From the NCBI GenBank assembly GCA_030066195.1, contig JASJCB010000091.1, positions 1-42,893 of the forward strand: a stretch of DNA of 42,893 nt, in the 5' to 3' direction. The notes beneath the pieces are model-generated. The model made no database searches. It had not been told where the DNA came from and worked only from the letters and a program-made list of their open reading frames with translations. Within the stretch, counting starts at the first letter, position 1. Every line of letters begins with the position of its first letter. The position numbers and the translations under genes are program-made. This document shows positions 8,882-17,144 of the stretch, one piece after another. This DNA comes from Acidobacteriota bacterium (GTDB lineage Bacteria > Acidobacteriota > Holophagae > Acanthopleuribacterales > Acanthopleuribacteraceae).

Positions 8882-9307
8882 ATGACGTACTCAGCCAGCT
8901 ATTCGGCGAACCAGTATCGGACCAATAGTGTGAACACCTCGCCGCTACAACTGGTGGTCATGTGCTACGACGGTATGATCCGGTTCATGAAAAAAGCCCG
9001 ACAGAGTATTGAAGAAAAAAACATCGAGGGCAAGGTCAAATACATCAACAAAACCATTGCGATCGTTGACGAACTACAAGCCAGCTTGGACTTTGTGCGC
9101 GGCGGCGAGGTAGCTCGCAACCTGGATCGGGTTTACGACTATATGAACAATGAGTTGATGAAAGTGGCCCTGAAGGAAGAAGTGGAGATTCTGGAGCATC
9201 TGGAAAAAATGGCCGTAGACCTGCGCGCGGCCTGGGCCAAAATCGCCGCGGAAACTCCCGCTGCCAATCCGGCGCCCAACCACTCCGGTCTCACTATTAC
9301 CGGCTGA
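8882..9307 (+). CDS. fliS: Flagellar export chaperone FliS
   Basis: This 141-aa all-helical protein binds the C-terminus of newly made flagellin (FliC), keeps it from polymerising in the cytoplasm and hands it to the flagellar export gate. The family signature is clear: an N-terminal YSASYSANQYRTNSV segment, SPLQLVVMCYDGMIRFMKKA, and the later AIVDELQASLDF and VARNLDRVYDYMNNEL helices. The start at 8882 is chosen over an in-frame ATG at 8837 because AAGGAAGGGG lies eight bases before it and the family normally begins MxYSxxY. It stands apart from any flagellin, fliD or other flagellar gene, which is unusual. The proline/alanine-rich last 15 residues are probably disordered. Confidence 0.95.
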   Translation: MTYSASYSANQYRTNSVNTSPLQLVVMCYDGMIRFMKKARQSIEEKNIEGKVKYINKTIAIVDELQASLDFVRGGEVARNLDRVYDYMNNELMKVALKEEVEILEHLEKMAVDLRAAWAKIAAETPAANPAPNHSGLTITG

Positions 9308-9322
9308 TTCCCTACCACCTCA

Positions 9323-9480
9323 AAGCTCGGATACACCACCAAACCCACCGGCAGCGATAACATCGGCCCGGGTCTTTCGTTCTGCTATGACATTATTGTC
9401 AGCGATCACAAGGGCACACTGGAACTGGAATCACGGCAGGACCGATACACCAGGTTCAAGGCCGGGCTTCCGCTGGATCT
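9323..9480 (+). pseudogene. Decayed histidine-kinase ATPase-domain fragment
   Basis: Translating from 9323 in frame (TAC at 9332) gives YTTKPTGSDNIGPGLSFCYD, then DIIVSDHKGTLELESRQD and TRFKAGLP. This is the end of a histidine kinase HATPase_c domain, where the family consensus reads FTTKPTGxGTGLGLSxSYDIVxxHxGxLxVxSxxGxGTxFxxxLP. The catalytic G2 box is damaged (GPGLS for GLGLS, and GSDN for GEGT), and the kinase N-terminus is missing: upstream in this frame comes the fliS stop codon. It is a remnant of about 50 codons between fliS and a convergent oxidoreductase gene, left by deletion or transfer of a two-component gene. Confidence 0.75.
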
Positions 9481-10543
9481 ACCCCTTGTCGATAACCAAT
9501 TGGCTGCTGCCGGGGAGAGATTCCACGAATCGTGAACCCATCAACCGCGACGGCGTCAGGGAACCGCATGCATCGGCCCCGTTGAGCAGGTGTTTGGCCA
9601 CGGCCAGGGCTCCGTCCTGCGTGACCACATAACCGTTGGCGGTTTTAAGGCGCGCCGTGCGGACCTCGCCCGCGGCATTGCGGACTTCCCCCCATACATA
9701 GGTGGGATACATGACTCGTTCCCCCTCGGTAGGTCCCTTCACCGATCGCTCGATGCGGTTTTTCACATAGTTCTGCACAAAACCCAACTTGAGCAGGGGC
9801 TGCATCAAACGCATCATCTTGAGCTGCTTTTTCACGGCCGGAGTGATGCCCATGTAGACCTCGATGTTGGGGATACCGGTTGACTGCCATGCGGTGGAAA
9901 TATCGCCCCAGGGAATCATTACGGCTTCTTTTTCGCCCTGGCCGAAGTCGATGACGCGGTAGCGCGAACCCACGCCCACGGTTTTGATGACCCCGTTTTT
10001 GCGAACCTTACCGCCCTTGGCCATGCCCTCGACCGAGGTCTTGGCGGTGCCCTTGCTCATTTGGGAGTGAGAGTCGAACCCAAGAGCCAGATGGGTGGCG
10101 TCGGGCAGGGCTTCCTTTAGGCAGGCGGCCACGCAATCCGTGGGAATGACATCGAAACCTACCCCTGGACACAGCACGACTCCCGCGGCCTCGGCCTCGG
10201 CATGGCGAGCTCTGACGGCCTCGAAGACCTCGATCTCGCCGGTGATGTCCAAATAATGCGCGCCCGCTTTCAAGCATGCGGAAACCATGGGTTCACTGGT
10301 CGCGGAAAACGGGCCCGCACAATGCAGGACCAGGGAAACACCTTCCAGATACCCGGCAATGGTATCGGGATTGTCAAGAGAAAAGGTCTTCCATTCAAAA
10401 CCCAATTCCTCTGCTGTCGGCCGAATACGTTCCTCGCGTCGACCCGCCAACACGGGTGAAAGGCCTTGTTTCCCGGCCTCTCTGGCAATGAGTTCGCCCG
10501 AGTAACCATTGGCTCCATATATCATCCAGGTGGGTAGAGACAC
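9479..10543 (-). CDS. Saccharopine-dehydrogenase-like oxidoreductase (trans-acting enoyl reductase type)
   Basis: This 354-aa protein has an N-terminal NAD(P)-binding Rossmann domain, with YGANGYSGELIAREA giving the GxxGxxG fingerprint, followed by LVLHCAGPF, the typical end of the dinucleotide-binding part. CPGVGFDVIPTDC then matches the saccharopine dehydrogenase / trans-acting enoyl reductase superfamily. These enzymes reduce or oxidise lysine-pathway intermediates or lipid and polyketide enoyl groups; the substrate here is unknown. The ATG at 10555 has no ribosome binding site. A GTG at 10543, with GGAGGAG five bases before it, is the better start. The gene is divergent from the glutathione S-transferase gene and runs into the kinase remnant at its 3' end. 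Confidence 0.82.
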   Translation of the reverse strand: MSLPTWMIYGANGYSGELIAREAGKQGLSPVLAGRREERIRPTAEELGFEWKTFSLDNPDTIAGYLEGVSLVLHCAGPFSATSEPMVSACLKAGAHYLDITGEIEVFEAVRARHAEAEAAGVVLCPGVGFDVIPTDCVAACLKEALPDATHLALGFDSHSQMSKGTAKTSVEGMAKGGKVRKNGVIKTVGVGSRYRVIDFGQGEKEAVMIPWGDISTAWQSTGIPNIEVYMGITPAVKKQLKMMRLMQPLLKLGFVQNYVKNRIERSVKGPTEGERVMYPTYVWGEVRNAAGEVRTARLKTANGYVVTQDGALAVAKHLLNGADACGSLTPSRLMGSRFVESLPGSSQLVIDKG

Positions 10544-10555
10544 GCTCTCCTCCAT

Positions 10556-10709
10556 ATAGCAGGGATTAGGGGGGAACCAAGTTTCGCTAGATCTTTACAC
10601 AGCAAAGCATCAATAGGCAACCCGGTAATGAAAAATCATCGAACAGAAAAAAATTTCAGGGGTTAATTTTGCTAAACTGGCAAATATTGAAGACGTCACG
10701 AGGTTCTCC
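10556..10709. promoter_or_regulatory. Divergent promoter region
   Basis: This short AT-rich stretch separates the minus-strand oxidoreductase gene from the plus-strand glutathione S-transferase gene and should hold both promoters. No element stands out enough to assign -35/-10 boxes firmly. Confidence 0.4.
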
Positions 10710-11396
10710 ATGTACAAACTATTGATCGGCAACAAAAACTATTCCCCCTGGTCACTACGCCCCTGGCTGCATCTTGTGGAGGCGGGTATTCCCTTCGAAG
10801 AAATCCGCGTACCCCTGTTCGCCGGCAACTGGCGCGAGGAAATCTCCCGATATTCTCCCGCGGGCAGGGTTCCGGTGCTGCTGGACGGTGACCTGGCCGT
10901 TTGGGACTCCATGGCGATTCACGAGTACCTCGCCGAGCGGCACCCTGACGGCATGGGTTGGCCCGAGGACCGCAAAGCCCGAGCCCGGGCCCGGTCCGTC
11001 AGCGCCGAAATGCATTCCGGCTTCAGCGGTGTACGCAATGAACTACCCCAGAACATTCGCGCCCGCAACCCGCGCAAGCCGGAGGACCTGTCGGCGGACT
11101 GCAACGCCCACGTGGCGCGCATCCTGGAAATCTGGACGAACTGTCGCCGGACCTACGCTACCGACGGTCCCTTCCTGTTCGGGAAACTGTCGATTGCCGA
11201 CATGCTCTATGCGCCCGTGGTCATGCGTTTTGTGACCTATGATATCCAGCTACCGCCGGAGGCCGCCGCCTACTCGGAGGCCGTGCGCAATCTGACCGGC
11301 ATGCAACGCTGGATTCGCGAATCGGAGGCGGAGCCCGAAAAACTGGACTTTATCGACGATCTGCTGCCGGTGGATCAAACGCCCCTGTCCAAATAG
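10710..11396 (+). CDS. Glutathione S-transferase family protein
   Basis: This 228-aa cytoplasmic GST-fold protein has a thioredoxin-like N-terminal domain (residues ~1-80) and a helical C-terminal domain (~90-215). The N-terminus shows NYSPWSLRPWLHL, where the serine after SPW is the probable glutathione-activating residue. It also has the cis-proline loop GRVPVLL and the glutathione gamma-glutamyl-binding WDSMAI. Length is normal for bacterial GSTs, which conjugate or reduce electrophilic compounds with glutathione or a related thiol. The start follows a weak GAGG. No partner gene suggests a specific substrate. Confidence 0.88.
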   Translation: MYKLLIGNKNYSPWSLRPWLHLVEAGIPFEEIRVPLFAGNWREEISRYSPAGRVPVLLDGDLAVWDSMAIHEYLAERHPDGMGWPEDRKARARARSVSAEMHSGFSGVRNELPQNIRARNPRKPEDLSADCNAHVARILEIWTNCRRTYATDGPFLFGKLSIADMLYAPVVMRFVTYDIQLPPEAAAYSEAVRNLTGMQRWIRESEAEPEKLDFIDDLLPVDQTPLSK

Positions 11397-11662
11397 GACG
11401 CTGTCTGTCACCACGGCCGGGCACATGAACGGCGGCATCGGGAAAAACGGCCGTGGATATCTTCGCCTACAACGCATTCTCCAACCAAAGTGAGTGAATT
11501 GCATCACCGAACCGGTCGGCAGAAGCGGGCGTTCAACTGCTTGCGATATTCCGGGAAACGCCGGCCGGCATATTGCTTCTCGGGGGCAATCCGGTTTACC
11601 CGGAGGACCTGGCGATCGCATTGACAATGCGTTCGTCGGAATTAATACTCTCACGTCAAAAG
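11397..11662. other. Intergenic stretch without a gene
   Basis: No coding region is supported. CCACGGCC (from 11411) is complemented by GGCCGTGG about 30 bp later and may form a weak terminator for the GST gene, without a T run. The rest is featureless. Confidence 0.4.
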
Positions 11663-11692
11663 ACCGGAACCGCACCAGGGTGCGGTTCCGGT
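11663..11692 (-). terminator. Terminator of the RiPP precursor gene
   Basis: ACCGGAACCGCAC (11663-11675) and GTGCGGTTCCGGT (11680-11692) form a perfect 13-bp stem with a 4-nt loop. Read on the minus strand it lies six bases after the stop codon of the 52-aa gene and is followed by CTTTTG. The short U run makes minus-strand termination more likely than plus-strand. Confidence 0.75.
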
Positions 11693-11698
11693 ACGCGA

Positions 11699-11857
11699 TC
11701 AGGTGCAAATTTCGGAATCGGGAGTGCAAGTGCAGTTTTCACCGCAGGACGTCACATCGCCCAATATGTCGAGATCCTGCATCCCGCCCTTGATCGCCTT
11801 GCGTTCGTGGGTCAGAAAGCTTTTGACAGTCAGGGTTTTCAATTTCAATTTCTTCAT
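11699..11857 (-). CDS. Orphan RiPP precursor peptide (pinensin/class I lanthipeptide-like leader)
   Basis: This 52-aa peptide has two parts. The leader MKKLKLKTLTVKSFLT followed by KAIKGG matches the KLxLxxLxVxSFxT...GG pattern of pinensin-type and related GG-leader precursors in Bacteroidetes and Acidobacteria. The 27-residue core after the double glycine begins MQDLDILGDV and ends in a cysteine- and threonine-rich tail (TSCGENCTCTPDSEICT) with four Cys and several Ser/Thr, suited to lanthionine or disulfide formation. AAGGAGT seven bases before the ATG and a strong terminator six bases after the stop show a self-contained small gene. No dehydratase, cyclase, radical-SAM enzyme, peptidase-transporter or immunity gene lies nearby, so maturation would have to occur in trans. 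The class assignment is inferred from the leader. Confidence 0.75.
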   Translation of the reverse strand: MKKLKLKTLTVKSFLTHERKAIKGGMQDLDILGDVTSCGENCTCTPDSEICT

Positions 11858-12195
11858 TAAAAGACTCCTTATAAAAATGATGAGGGCACGATTCGGGGCG
11901 TGGGCCGAGACTCCCGGCGACAACGACAGCCGTGCGGGCATCGAGAGATAGAGCCGGTCGACAATGGCATTTCCCGGAACCACATTGAATTATACACCGG
12001 CCGAGGCGAGCGGGTTTCGGGATGCCGATTTTCCGGACCCGCCGGCAAACGAAGCTTGAACACCTTTGCCTATAGGGGAACGGCGCGATTTATGGTACAG
12101 TTTCGTTTGTCTTACGCGCATTTATTGACTAGAATCGTAACTGGTTTCCATGAAGTTACAGCTAAACCATTTCCCAAAAGCATATGGAGGCGCAC
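11858..12195. promoter_or_regulatory. Region between the RiPP gene and the T6SS operon, presumed to hold both promoters
   Basis: The two genes diverge, so both promoters must be here. I cannot name clear -35/-10 boxes. TGGTAC...CGTT around 12093-12107 faintly resembles a sigma-54 site but lacks the invariant GC at the right distance. The tssB ribosome binding site GGAGG lies at 12186-12190. Confidence 0.4.
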
Positions 12196-12741
12196 ATGGC
12201 CCGTGGTAGTTATCAGGAAGAGATCCCCGCCTCGCGGGTGAATATCAAATATGTCAAATACGTAGGCGACGCCTCGGAAGAGCGGGAGTTGCCGCTGAAG
12301 TTGCTGTTATTGGGCAACTATTCCGACGTAGGAACCGATGAAGCGGTTGAAGATCGCAAGCGGATTAACATCAACAAAAACAATTTCGCCGACATTATGA
12401 AAGAGCAAAAGCTGAAGCTCAATTACTCGGTAGATAATGTCATGGATCCCGATGCCGGCGGTATTGAAGTAAATATGGACGTTAAGGGCCTGGAAGATTT
12501 CCTGCCCGAAAATATTGCAACCAAGGTACCGGAACTGAAAGTGCTGCTGGAAGTTCGCCAGTTGCTTCAGGACCTGAAAGGTCGCGTGGTCAACAATGCT
12601 CAATTCCGGCGGGAATTGGATAAGATTTTGCAAGACCCCAAAAAGATGGAAGCTATGAAGAACCACCTCGACCAGATTGCCCCCCTGCTTTCAGCCGCCG
12701 CTGCCAAAGAAGATGCCAAGAAAGGCGATGCCGAATCTTGA
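12196..12741 (+). CDS. tssB: T6SS contractile sheath small subunit TssB
   Basis: This 181-aa TssB (VipA/ImpB) pairs with TssC to build the cytoplasmic contractile sheath that drives the Hcp tube out of the cell. Diagnostic stretches are SRVNIKYVKY, the LPLKLLLLGNYSD strand-turn, RININKNNFADIMKEQ, and GLEDFLPENIATKVPEL ahead of the helix LLEVRQLLQDLKGRV. The start MARGSYQEE at 12196 is chosen over an ATG at 12184 because GGAGG lies five bases before it and the family begins near here. It is the first gene of the T6SS operon; tssC follows after 28 bp with its own AAGGAG. Length is typical. Confidence 0.95.
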   Translation: MARGSYQEEIPASRVNIKYVKYVGDASEERELPLKLLLLGNYSDVGTDEAVEDRKRININKNNFADIMKEQKLKLNYSVDNVMDPDAGGIEVNMDVKGLEDFLPENIATKVPELKVLLEVRQLLQDLKGRVVNNAQFRRELDKILQDPKKMEAMKNHLDQIAPLLSAAAAKEDAKKGDAES

Positions 12742-12769
12742 TCCTATATTTACGAAAGGAGTTTGATCT

Positions 12770-14278
12770 ATGAACGAAGCGCAAAAAGCCGCGGAAGCAG
12801 GTGAAGGCGCGGAACAGACCCTGTTGGACGGCCTGCTCTCAAAAGTTGAGTGGAAGACACCTTCCGAAGCCGAAGACGCCGCCGTTGTGGAGGATCAGTC
12901 CAAACAGCGCCTTTCGGTAGCCGTGAATTATTTCCTCAGTGAGTTATTGGATTCCGGAAAAAAAGTCGAGAAACTGGACAAGGATGCCATCGACAAGATC
13001 ATCGAGGGTATCGACGAGAAAATGTCCAAACAGATCAGCGCCATCATGCATCACCCCACATTCCAGGAAATGGAGTCCAACTGGCGCGGTTTGAAGTATC
13101 TGGTAGACCACACCAACTTCCGCGCCAATATCAAGGTAGAAATCCTCAATGTCAGCAAGGAAGACCTGCGTAGCGACCTGGAAGATGCGCCTGAACTTTT
13201 GCAGTCCGGGCTGTTCCACCATGTCTACAAGCAGGAGTACGACCAAGCCGGCGGCGATCCCGTTGCGGCTATCGTCGGCAACTACTATTTCGACAATTCC
13301 AGCGCCGATGTGGCCATGCTGAAGAATCTGAGCCAGGTAGGCGCCGGGTGCCATGCCCCGTTTATCTCGTCGGTTTCCTCGGAAATGTTCGGTCAGAAGG
13401 ACGCCACCCAACTGCACAAGATCAAAGATATGGAAGATCATTTCGAGCAGTCGGAATACACCAAGTGGCGTTCCCTGCGCGAAACCGAGGACTCGCGTTA
13501 TCTGGGCCTGTGCTTCCCGCGTTTCATGTTGCGACCGCCCTACGATCCCGAAAGCCGGCCCATGAACGAGTTCAACTTCGTCGAAGACGTCACCGGTTCC
13601 CAGCACGATAAGTTCTTGTGGGGCAATGCATCGTTGGCCTTCGCCGCACGCATGACCGAGTCCTTTGCACGCCACGGCTGGTGCGTCAATATTCGCGGCC
13701 CGCAATCCGGCGGCATGGTGGAAGACCTTCCCGTTTTCAACTATGTGGAGGAGGGCGAGAAGAAGACCAAGATCCCCACGGAAGTCATGATCAGCGATCG
13801 TGTCGAACTGGAGTTGGCCGAGTCCGGCTTCATTCCGCTGACCTTCTACAAGAACACCGATCATGCGTGCTTCTTCTCGGCCCAATCGGCCCAGAAGCCC
13901 AAGAAATACAACAAGGCGGAAGCCACGGCCAACGCCAAGCTGTCTGCCAACCTGCCCTATCTCATGCTGGCCTCACGACTGTCGCATTATCTCAAGGTCA
14001 TCCAGCGTGAGAACATCGGCGCCGCCAAGGAAAAGCAGGACCTGCAAAAAGAACTGGACGAGTGGATCCAGAGGCTGGTTACCAACATGCCGGGCGCGGG
14101 CGCCGACCTGAAAGCCCGCCGGCCGTTGAAACACGCTCAGATCATCGTGGAAGACCTGCCCGAATCGCCGGGTTGGTACGATGTGAAGATGTTCGTCCGG
14201 CCTCACTTCCAGGTGGAAGGCATCAATGTGGAACTGTCCCTGGTTTCCAAGATGCCCAAGGCGCAGGAAAATAAATAA
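12770..14278 (+). CDS. tssC: T6SS contractile sheath large subunit TssC
   Basis: This 502-aa TssC (VipB/ImpC) is the major sheath protein. Its N-terminal ~90 residues carry the segment used in TssB and neighbour contacts. It has the family landmarks FQEMESNWRGLKYLV (from residue 98), HHVYKQEYDQAGGDPVAAIVG, YTKWRSLRETEDSRYLGL, GWCVNIRGPQSGG and PYLMLASRLSHYLKVIQREN, with a normal C-terminus (VEGINVELSLVSKMPKAQ). AAGGAG precedes the ATG. It is full length with no obvious defect, so with TssB it should form the working sheath. Two further proteins in the operon resemble it (17557 and 22939). Confidence 0.95.
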   Translation: MNEAQKAAEAGEGAEQTLLDGLLSKVEWKTPSEAEDAAVVEDQSKQRLSVAVNYFLSELLDSGKKVEKLDKDAIDKIIEGIDEKMSKQISAIMHHPTFQEMESNWRGLKYLVDHTNFRANIKVEILNVSKEDLRSDLEDAPELLQSGLFHHVYKQEYDQAGGDPVAAIVGNYYFDNSSADVAMLKNLSQVGAGCHAPFISSVSSEMFGQKDATQLHKIKDMEDHFEQSEYTKWRSLRETEDSRYLGLCFPRFMLRPPYDPESRPMNEFNFVEDVTGSQHDKFLWGNASLAFAARMTESFARHGWCVNIRGPQSGGMVEDLPVFNYVEEGEKKTKIPTEVMISDRVELELAESGFIPLTFYKNTDHACFFSAQSAQKPKKYNKAEATANAKLSANLPYLMLASRLSHYLKVIQRENIGAAKEKQDLQKELDEWIQRLVTNMPGAGADLKARRPLKHAQIIVEDLPESPGWYDVKMFVRPHFQVEGINVELSLVSKMPKAQENK

Positions 14279-14289
14279 AAACAAACCGG

Positions 14290-14306
14290 TCCCGCCTTGC
14301 GCGGGA
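14290..14306 (+). other. Hairpin between tssC and tssF
   Basis: TCCCGC (14290-14295) and GCGGGA (14301-14306) form a 6-bp hairpin 12 bases after the tssC stop, without a U run. It may protect the 3' end of a processed tssBC message and so help sheath subunits to be made in excess over baseplate proteins. The role is inferred. Confidence 0.45.
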
Positions 14307-14356
14307 TCGGGCCCACATCTCTACCTCGTTGTCTCTCAACGCATTGGAGCCGGATT

Positions 14357-16102
14357 ATGGTTTCCCGATTGGACCAGATCTATTACCGGCAAGAGCTGGA
14401 GTATCTAAGGAACCAGGGAAAGATTTTTTCCGATCGCAACCCGGAGATTGCCCGCTATCTGGGGGTGGCCGGAACCGATCCCTCCCTGCGCGATCCCCAC
14501 GCTGAACGCATTGTGGAAGCCTTCGCCTTCCTCATGGGCCGTTTCACTCGTTTCCGCGAGGCCCAATACCCGCTGTTCGTGCAGTCCCTGTTCCAGATGA
14601 TCCACCCGCAATATTTGCGTGCGCAACCCAGTAAAACCCTGGTCGAATTCACCGCGAAGGAAAGTATGATCGACCAACCGACCCTGGTCAAGCGCGGTAC
14701 AGAGTTGTATGCCGACAACATGGGCCCCGACGGGCAACGCTATACCTTCACCACTTGCTGGGATGTCTGGGTACAGCCCCTTATCTTGGAAAAGGTCTAC
14801 TACGATCCCGAGGCGCCCGGCGATTACGGCATCAGCCTGGTTCTGCGCGCCCATGACGGCGCCGACCTGGCCGGTTGCGACTGGGACCAGGTTGAATTTA
14901 CCATTTGCGGCGAGCCCACCACCCGCGCCGAGTGGTACCTGCTGCTGGCCGATTGCCCCGGCAAACATGGGGTCAGCATCAAGGGATGGAAGGGAAGCAA
15001 CGAAAGCCTGAAGCTGGATCTGTCGGGTTTCAAGGAAGATCACGACTACAGTGAAGCCGCTCGACATCGGCCCACCCGCCTGAACTACCCACGGGATTAT
15101 TTCGACGATCCCCGCCGCTTCCAATGCTTCCGTATCGAGGGCCTTGCCGACTTGATGAAGGGCAAGAAGGATCTCCGCCGTATTCAAATCGATATCGGTT
15201 TCAATCGGCCCTTTCCTCCCGGGGTGGATATCAAGACCGAACATATCAAGCTGCACTGCGTCGTGGCCCAGAACCTGTTCGAGGAAGACTGTCGCGTACT
15301 GGTCGACGGCGACAAACTGGAATACGCCCTTAGTCCCGACTTCACCCGCGAAGACCTGGAAGTACGCGACATCGTGCGCGTGATCGCCTCCAAGGATCGC
15401 GACATGCACGAGGTCCGCCCGTACTACAGTTTCAACCGGGCGCAAAAGGACGCGGAACGCCAGTGGTTCTTCGCGGTGCGGCGCGACACGGCGATCGAAA
15501 ACGGTTGGGACACCTTCCTGCGCCTGATCGATCTCGAACACCAGGGACCCGGCGCCCTGGACGGCTACACGCTCAGCATTCGGACCGCCTGCACCAACCG
15601 GCGCAATGCCGAGCGTTTGAAGATCGGTCACCTGAACAAGGTCAGCACCGACGTTCCCGAAATGATCGAGGTCACCAATATCTCGCTGGCTACCCGCTCC
15701 GCCTGGCCGCCGTTACATAGTCGCGAGGAATGGGACTTCCTGGCTCATCTGGCCCTCGATTACAGCGAACTGGAATCACCCGACGGTTCGCCCGATGTGA
15801 TCAAGAACCTGCTCACCCTGTATTGCACCGCGCGCGATGATGCCGGACTGCGCCGAATTCGCGGCATTCTCGAAGTCAGGGGCGAGGAAGATTACATCAT
15901 CAAGCAGGGCGCCTGTCTGCCGGGCCGTAAGTTGGTGCTGACCGTGGATGTCAACTATTTCAACGGTTTGGGAGATATGACCCTGTTCGGCCGGGTCTTC
16001 AGTCATTTTCTTCAGGCCTACTGTCCCATCAACGGCTTCATCAAGCTGGTGATCGTCGACAGGCAAAGCAAAACCTCCTTTGAATATGTGGCGTGGGGGT
16101 AA
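14357..16102 (+). CDS. tssF: T6SS baseplate subunit TssF
   Basis: This 581-aa TssF (ImpG/VasA) forms, with TssG, the wedge unit of the baseplate on which the tube and sheath assemble. The family N-terminus is plain: YYRQELEYLRNQGKIFSDR and PHAERIVEAFAFLMGRF, followed by QMIHPQYLRAQPS, and later the YSFNRA and TRSAWPPLH segments. The start at 14357 (MVSRLDQIYYRQEL) follows GGAG by seven bases; an upstream in-frame ATG at 14297 would add 20 residues unlike the family. tssG begins three bases after the stop, so the pair is translationally coupled. Length is normal. Confidence 0.94.
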   Translation: MVSRLDQIYYRQELEYLRNQGKIFSDRNPEIARYLGVAGTDPSLRDPHAERIVEAFAFLMGRFTRFREAQYPLFVQSLFQMIHPQYLRAQPSKTLVEFTAKESMIDQPTLVKRGTELYADNMGPDGQRYTFTTCWDVWVQPLILEKVYYDPEAPGDYGISLVLRAHDGADLAGCDWDQVEFTICGEPTTRAEWYLLLADCPGKHGVSIKGWKGSNESLKLDLSGFKEDHDYSEAARHRPTRLNYPRDYFDDPRRFQCFRIEGLADLMKGKKDLRRIQIDIGFNRPFPPGVDIKTEHIKLHCVVAQNLFEEDCRVLVDGDKLEYALSPDFTREDLEVRDIVRVIASKDRDMHEVRPYYSFNRAQKDAERQWFFAVRRDTAIENGWDTFLRLIDLEHQGPGALDGYTLSIRTACTNRRNAERLKIGHLNKVSTDVPEMIEVTNISLATRSAWPPLHSREEWDFLAHLALDYSELESPDGSPDVIKNLLTLYCTARDDAGLRRIRGILEVRGEEDYIIKQGACLPGRKLVLTVDVNYFNGLGDMTLFGRVFSHFLQAYCPINGFIKLVIVDRQSKTSFEYVAWG

Positions 16103-16105
16103 CGC

Positions 16106-17143
16106 ATGGAAACTCGCCTGACCGAAATCTTTCAGTGGATGCGACGTCACGGATCGACGGAAGACATGCCCGCGCCCGTGCTCACTCGCCGCTACACGGA
16201 TGAGGCCGTTTCCCGACAGGTTGATGACGAGGGTCAGGTTTTACTGGAAACCGGCCTTCCCGCCCTCTACGGTCGCCACGGGGTGCTGCCCGATTACTTT
16301 ACCGACGAATTGCAACTGCTGGGCGAGAAACGCGACGCCATGCGTTTCTTCCTGGACATCTTCAATCACCGGCTCTTCAAGGCGCTTTTCGATACCTGGC
16401 AGCAACACCAACTGTTCACCGAACACGCCCTGGAAAGCGAAACCGATCACGGTAACGATGAAGCCCGCCTGCTGGCGCGCCTTTCCGGCCAATTGGGCAA
16501 ACGCGAGTTGCCGCTTCACATCCAGGGTCTGCGCTGGCATCGTATGAATCTGTACCGCGCTCGCACGCGCACGGCCGACGGTCTGAAGTCCCTGGTTCAA
16601 GCCTTTTTTCCCGAGTTGAAGATCGAACTGGAAACCTTTGTCACCATCACGCGCAAGATCCCCGAGGAACAACAGGCCGAACTGGGCAACCCGGAAAAAC
16701 CCCTGCGTATAGGTATGCAGGGCAACTTCCTGACGGGTAAGAACTTCGATGATCCCAGGGGCGGCATTCGCATCAGGGTGAAGGCGCTGGATTACGAATC
16801 TTTCATGAAGCTGCAACCCCCGGAAAAAGAGACCCCCGAGGACGACCGCTGGCGGGATCTTCTGGCCGAGTTGGTCCACGACTATACCCGGGGAACACCC
16901 CGGTGCAAGCTGCATTTGGAGTTGTTGGCAGAAGAGATACCCACTTGGCAATTGGGCAGTCGAAGGATCGGCAAGGACATGTGGTCGAAGGCCGGAACCA
17001 TGAAAGAGAATGCCCAGATCGATGCCGGTATTTTGGTCTGGCCGCCGCCCAAAGACGACCTGGAACAAGACCAGGAAGATCCCGGCGTCATGAAGTTGCC
17101 GTTCGACCCGACACAACTCTACGAACATGACGAGGAGGATTAG
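16106..17143 (+). CDS. tssG: T6SS baseplate subunit TssG
   Basis: This 345-aa TssG (ImpH/VasB) is the partner of TssF in the baseplate wedge. Recognisable parts are VLLETGLPALYGRHGVLPDY, where the family normally has GL-G-GPLP-x-YT, and EKRDAMRFFLDIFNHRL, the conserved helix of the family. The end EHDEED overlaps the ribosome binding site and region of the next gene: GAGGAGG inside its last codons serves tssE. It lies three bases after tssF. Position between tssF and tssE is a common T6SS order. Confidence 0.93.
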   Translation: METRLTEIFQWMRRHGSTEDMPAPVLTRRYTDEAVSRQVDDEGQVLLETGLPALYGRHGVLPDYFTDELQLLGEKRDAMRFFLDIFNHRLFKALFDTWQQHQLFTEHALESETDHGNDEARLLARLSGQLGKRELPLHIQGLRWHRMNLYRARTRTADGLKSLVQAFFPELKIELETFVTITRKIPEEQQAELGNPEKPLRIGMQGNFLTGKNFDDPRGGIRIRVKALDYESFMKLQPPEKETPEDDRWRDLLAELVHDYTRGTPRCKLHLELLAEEIPTWQLGSRRIGKDMWSKAGTMKENAQIDAGILVWPPPKDDLEQDQEDPGVMKLPFDPTQLYEHDEED

Positions 17144-17144
17144 C

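Noticed and set aside
12093..12107. Sigma-54-like TGGTAC...CGTT upstream of tssB
   Set aside because: The -12 GC is missing at the required distance.
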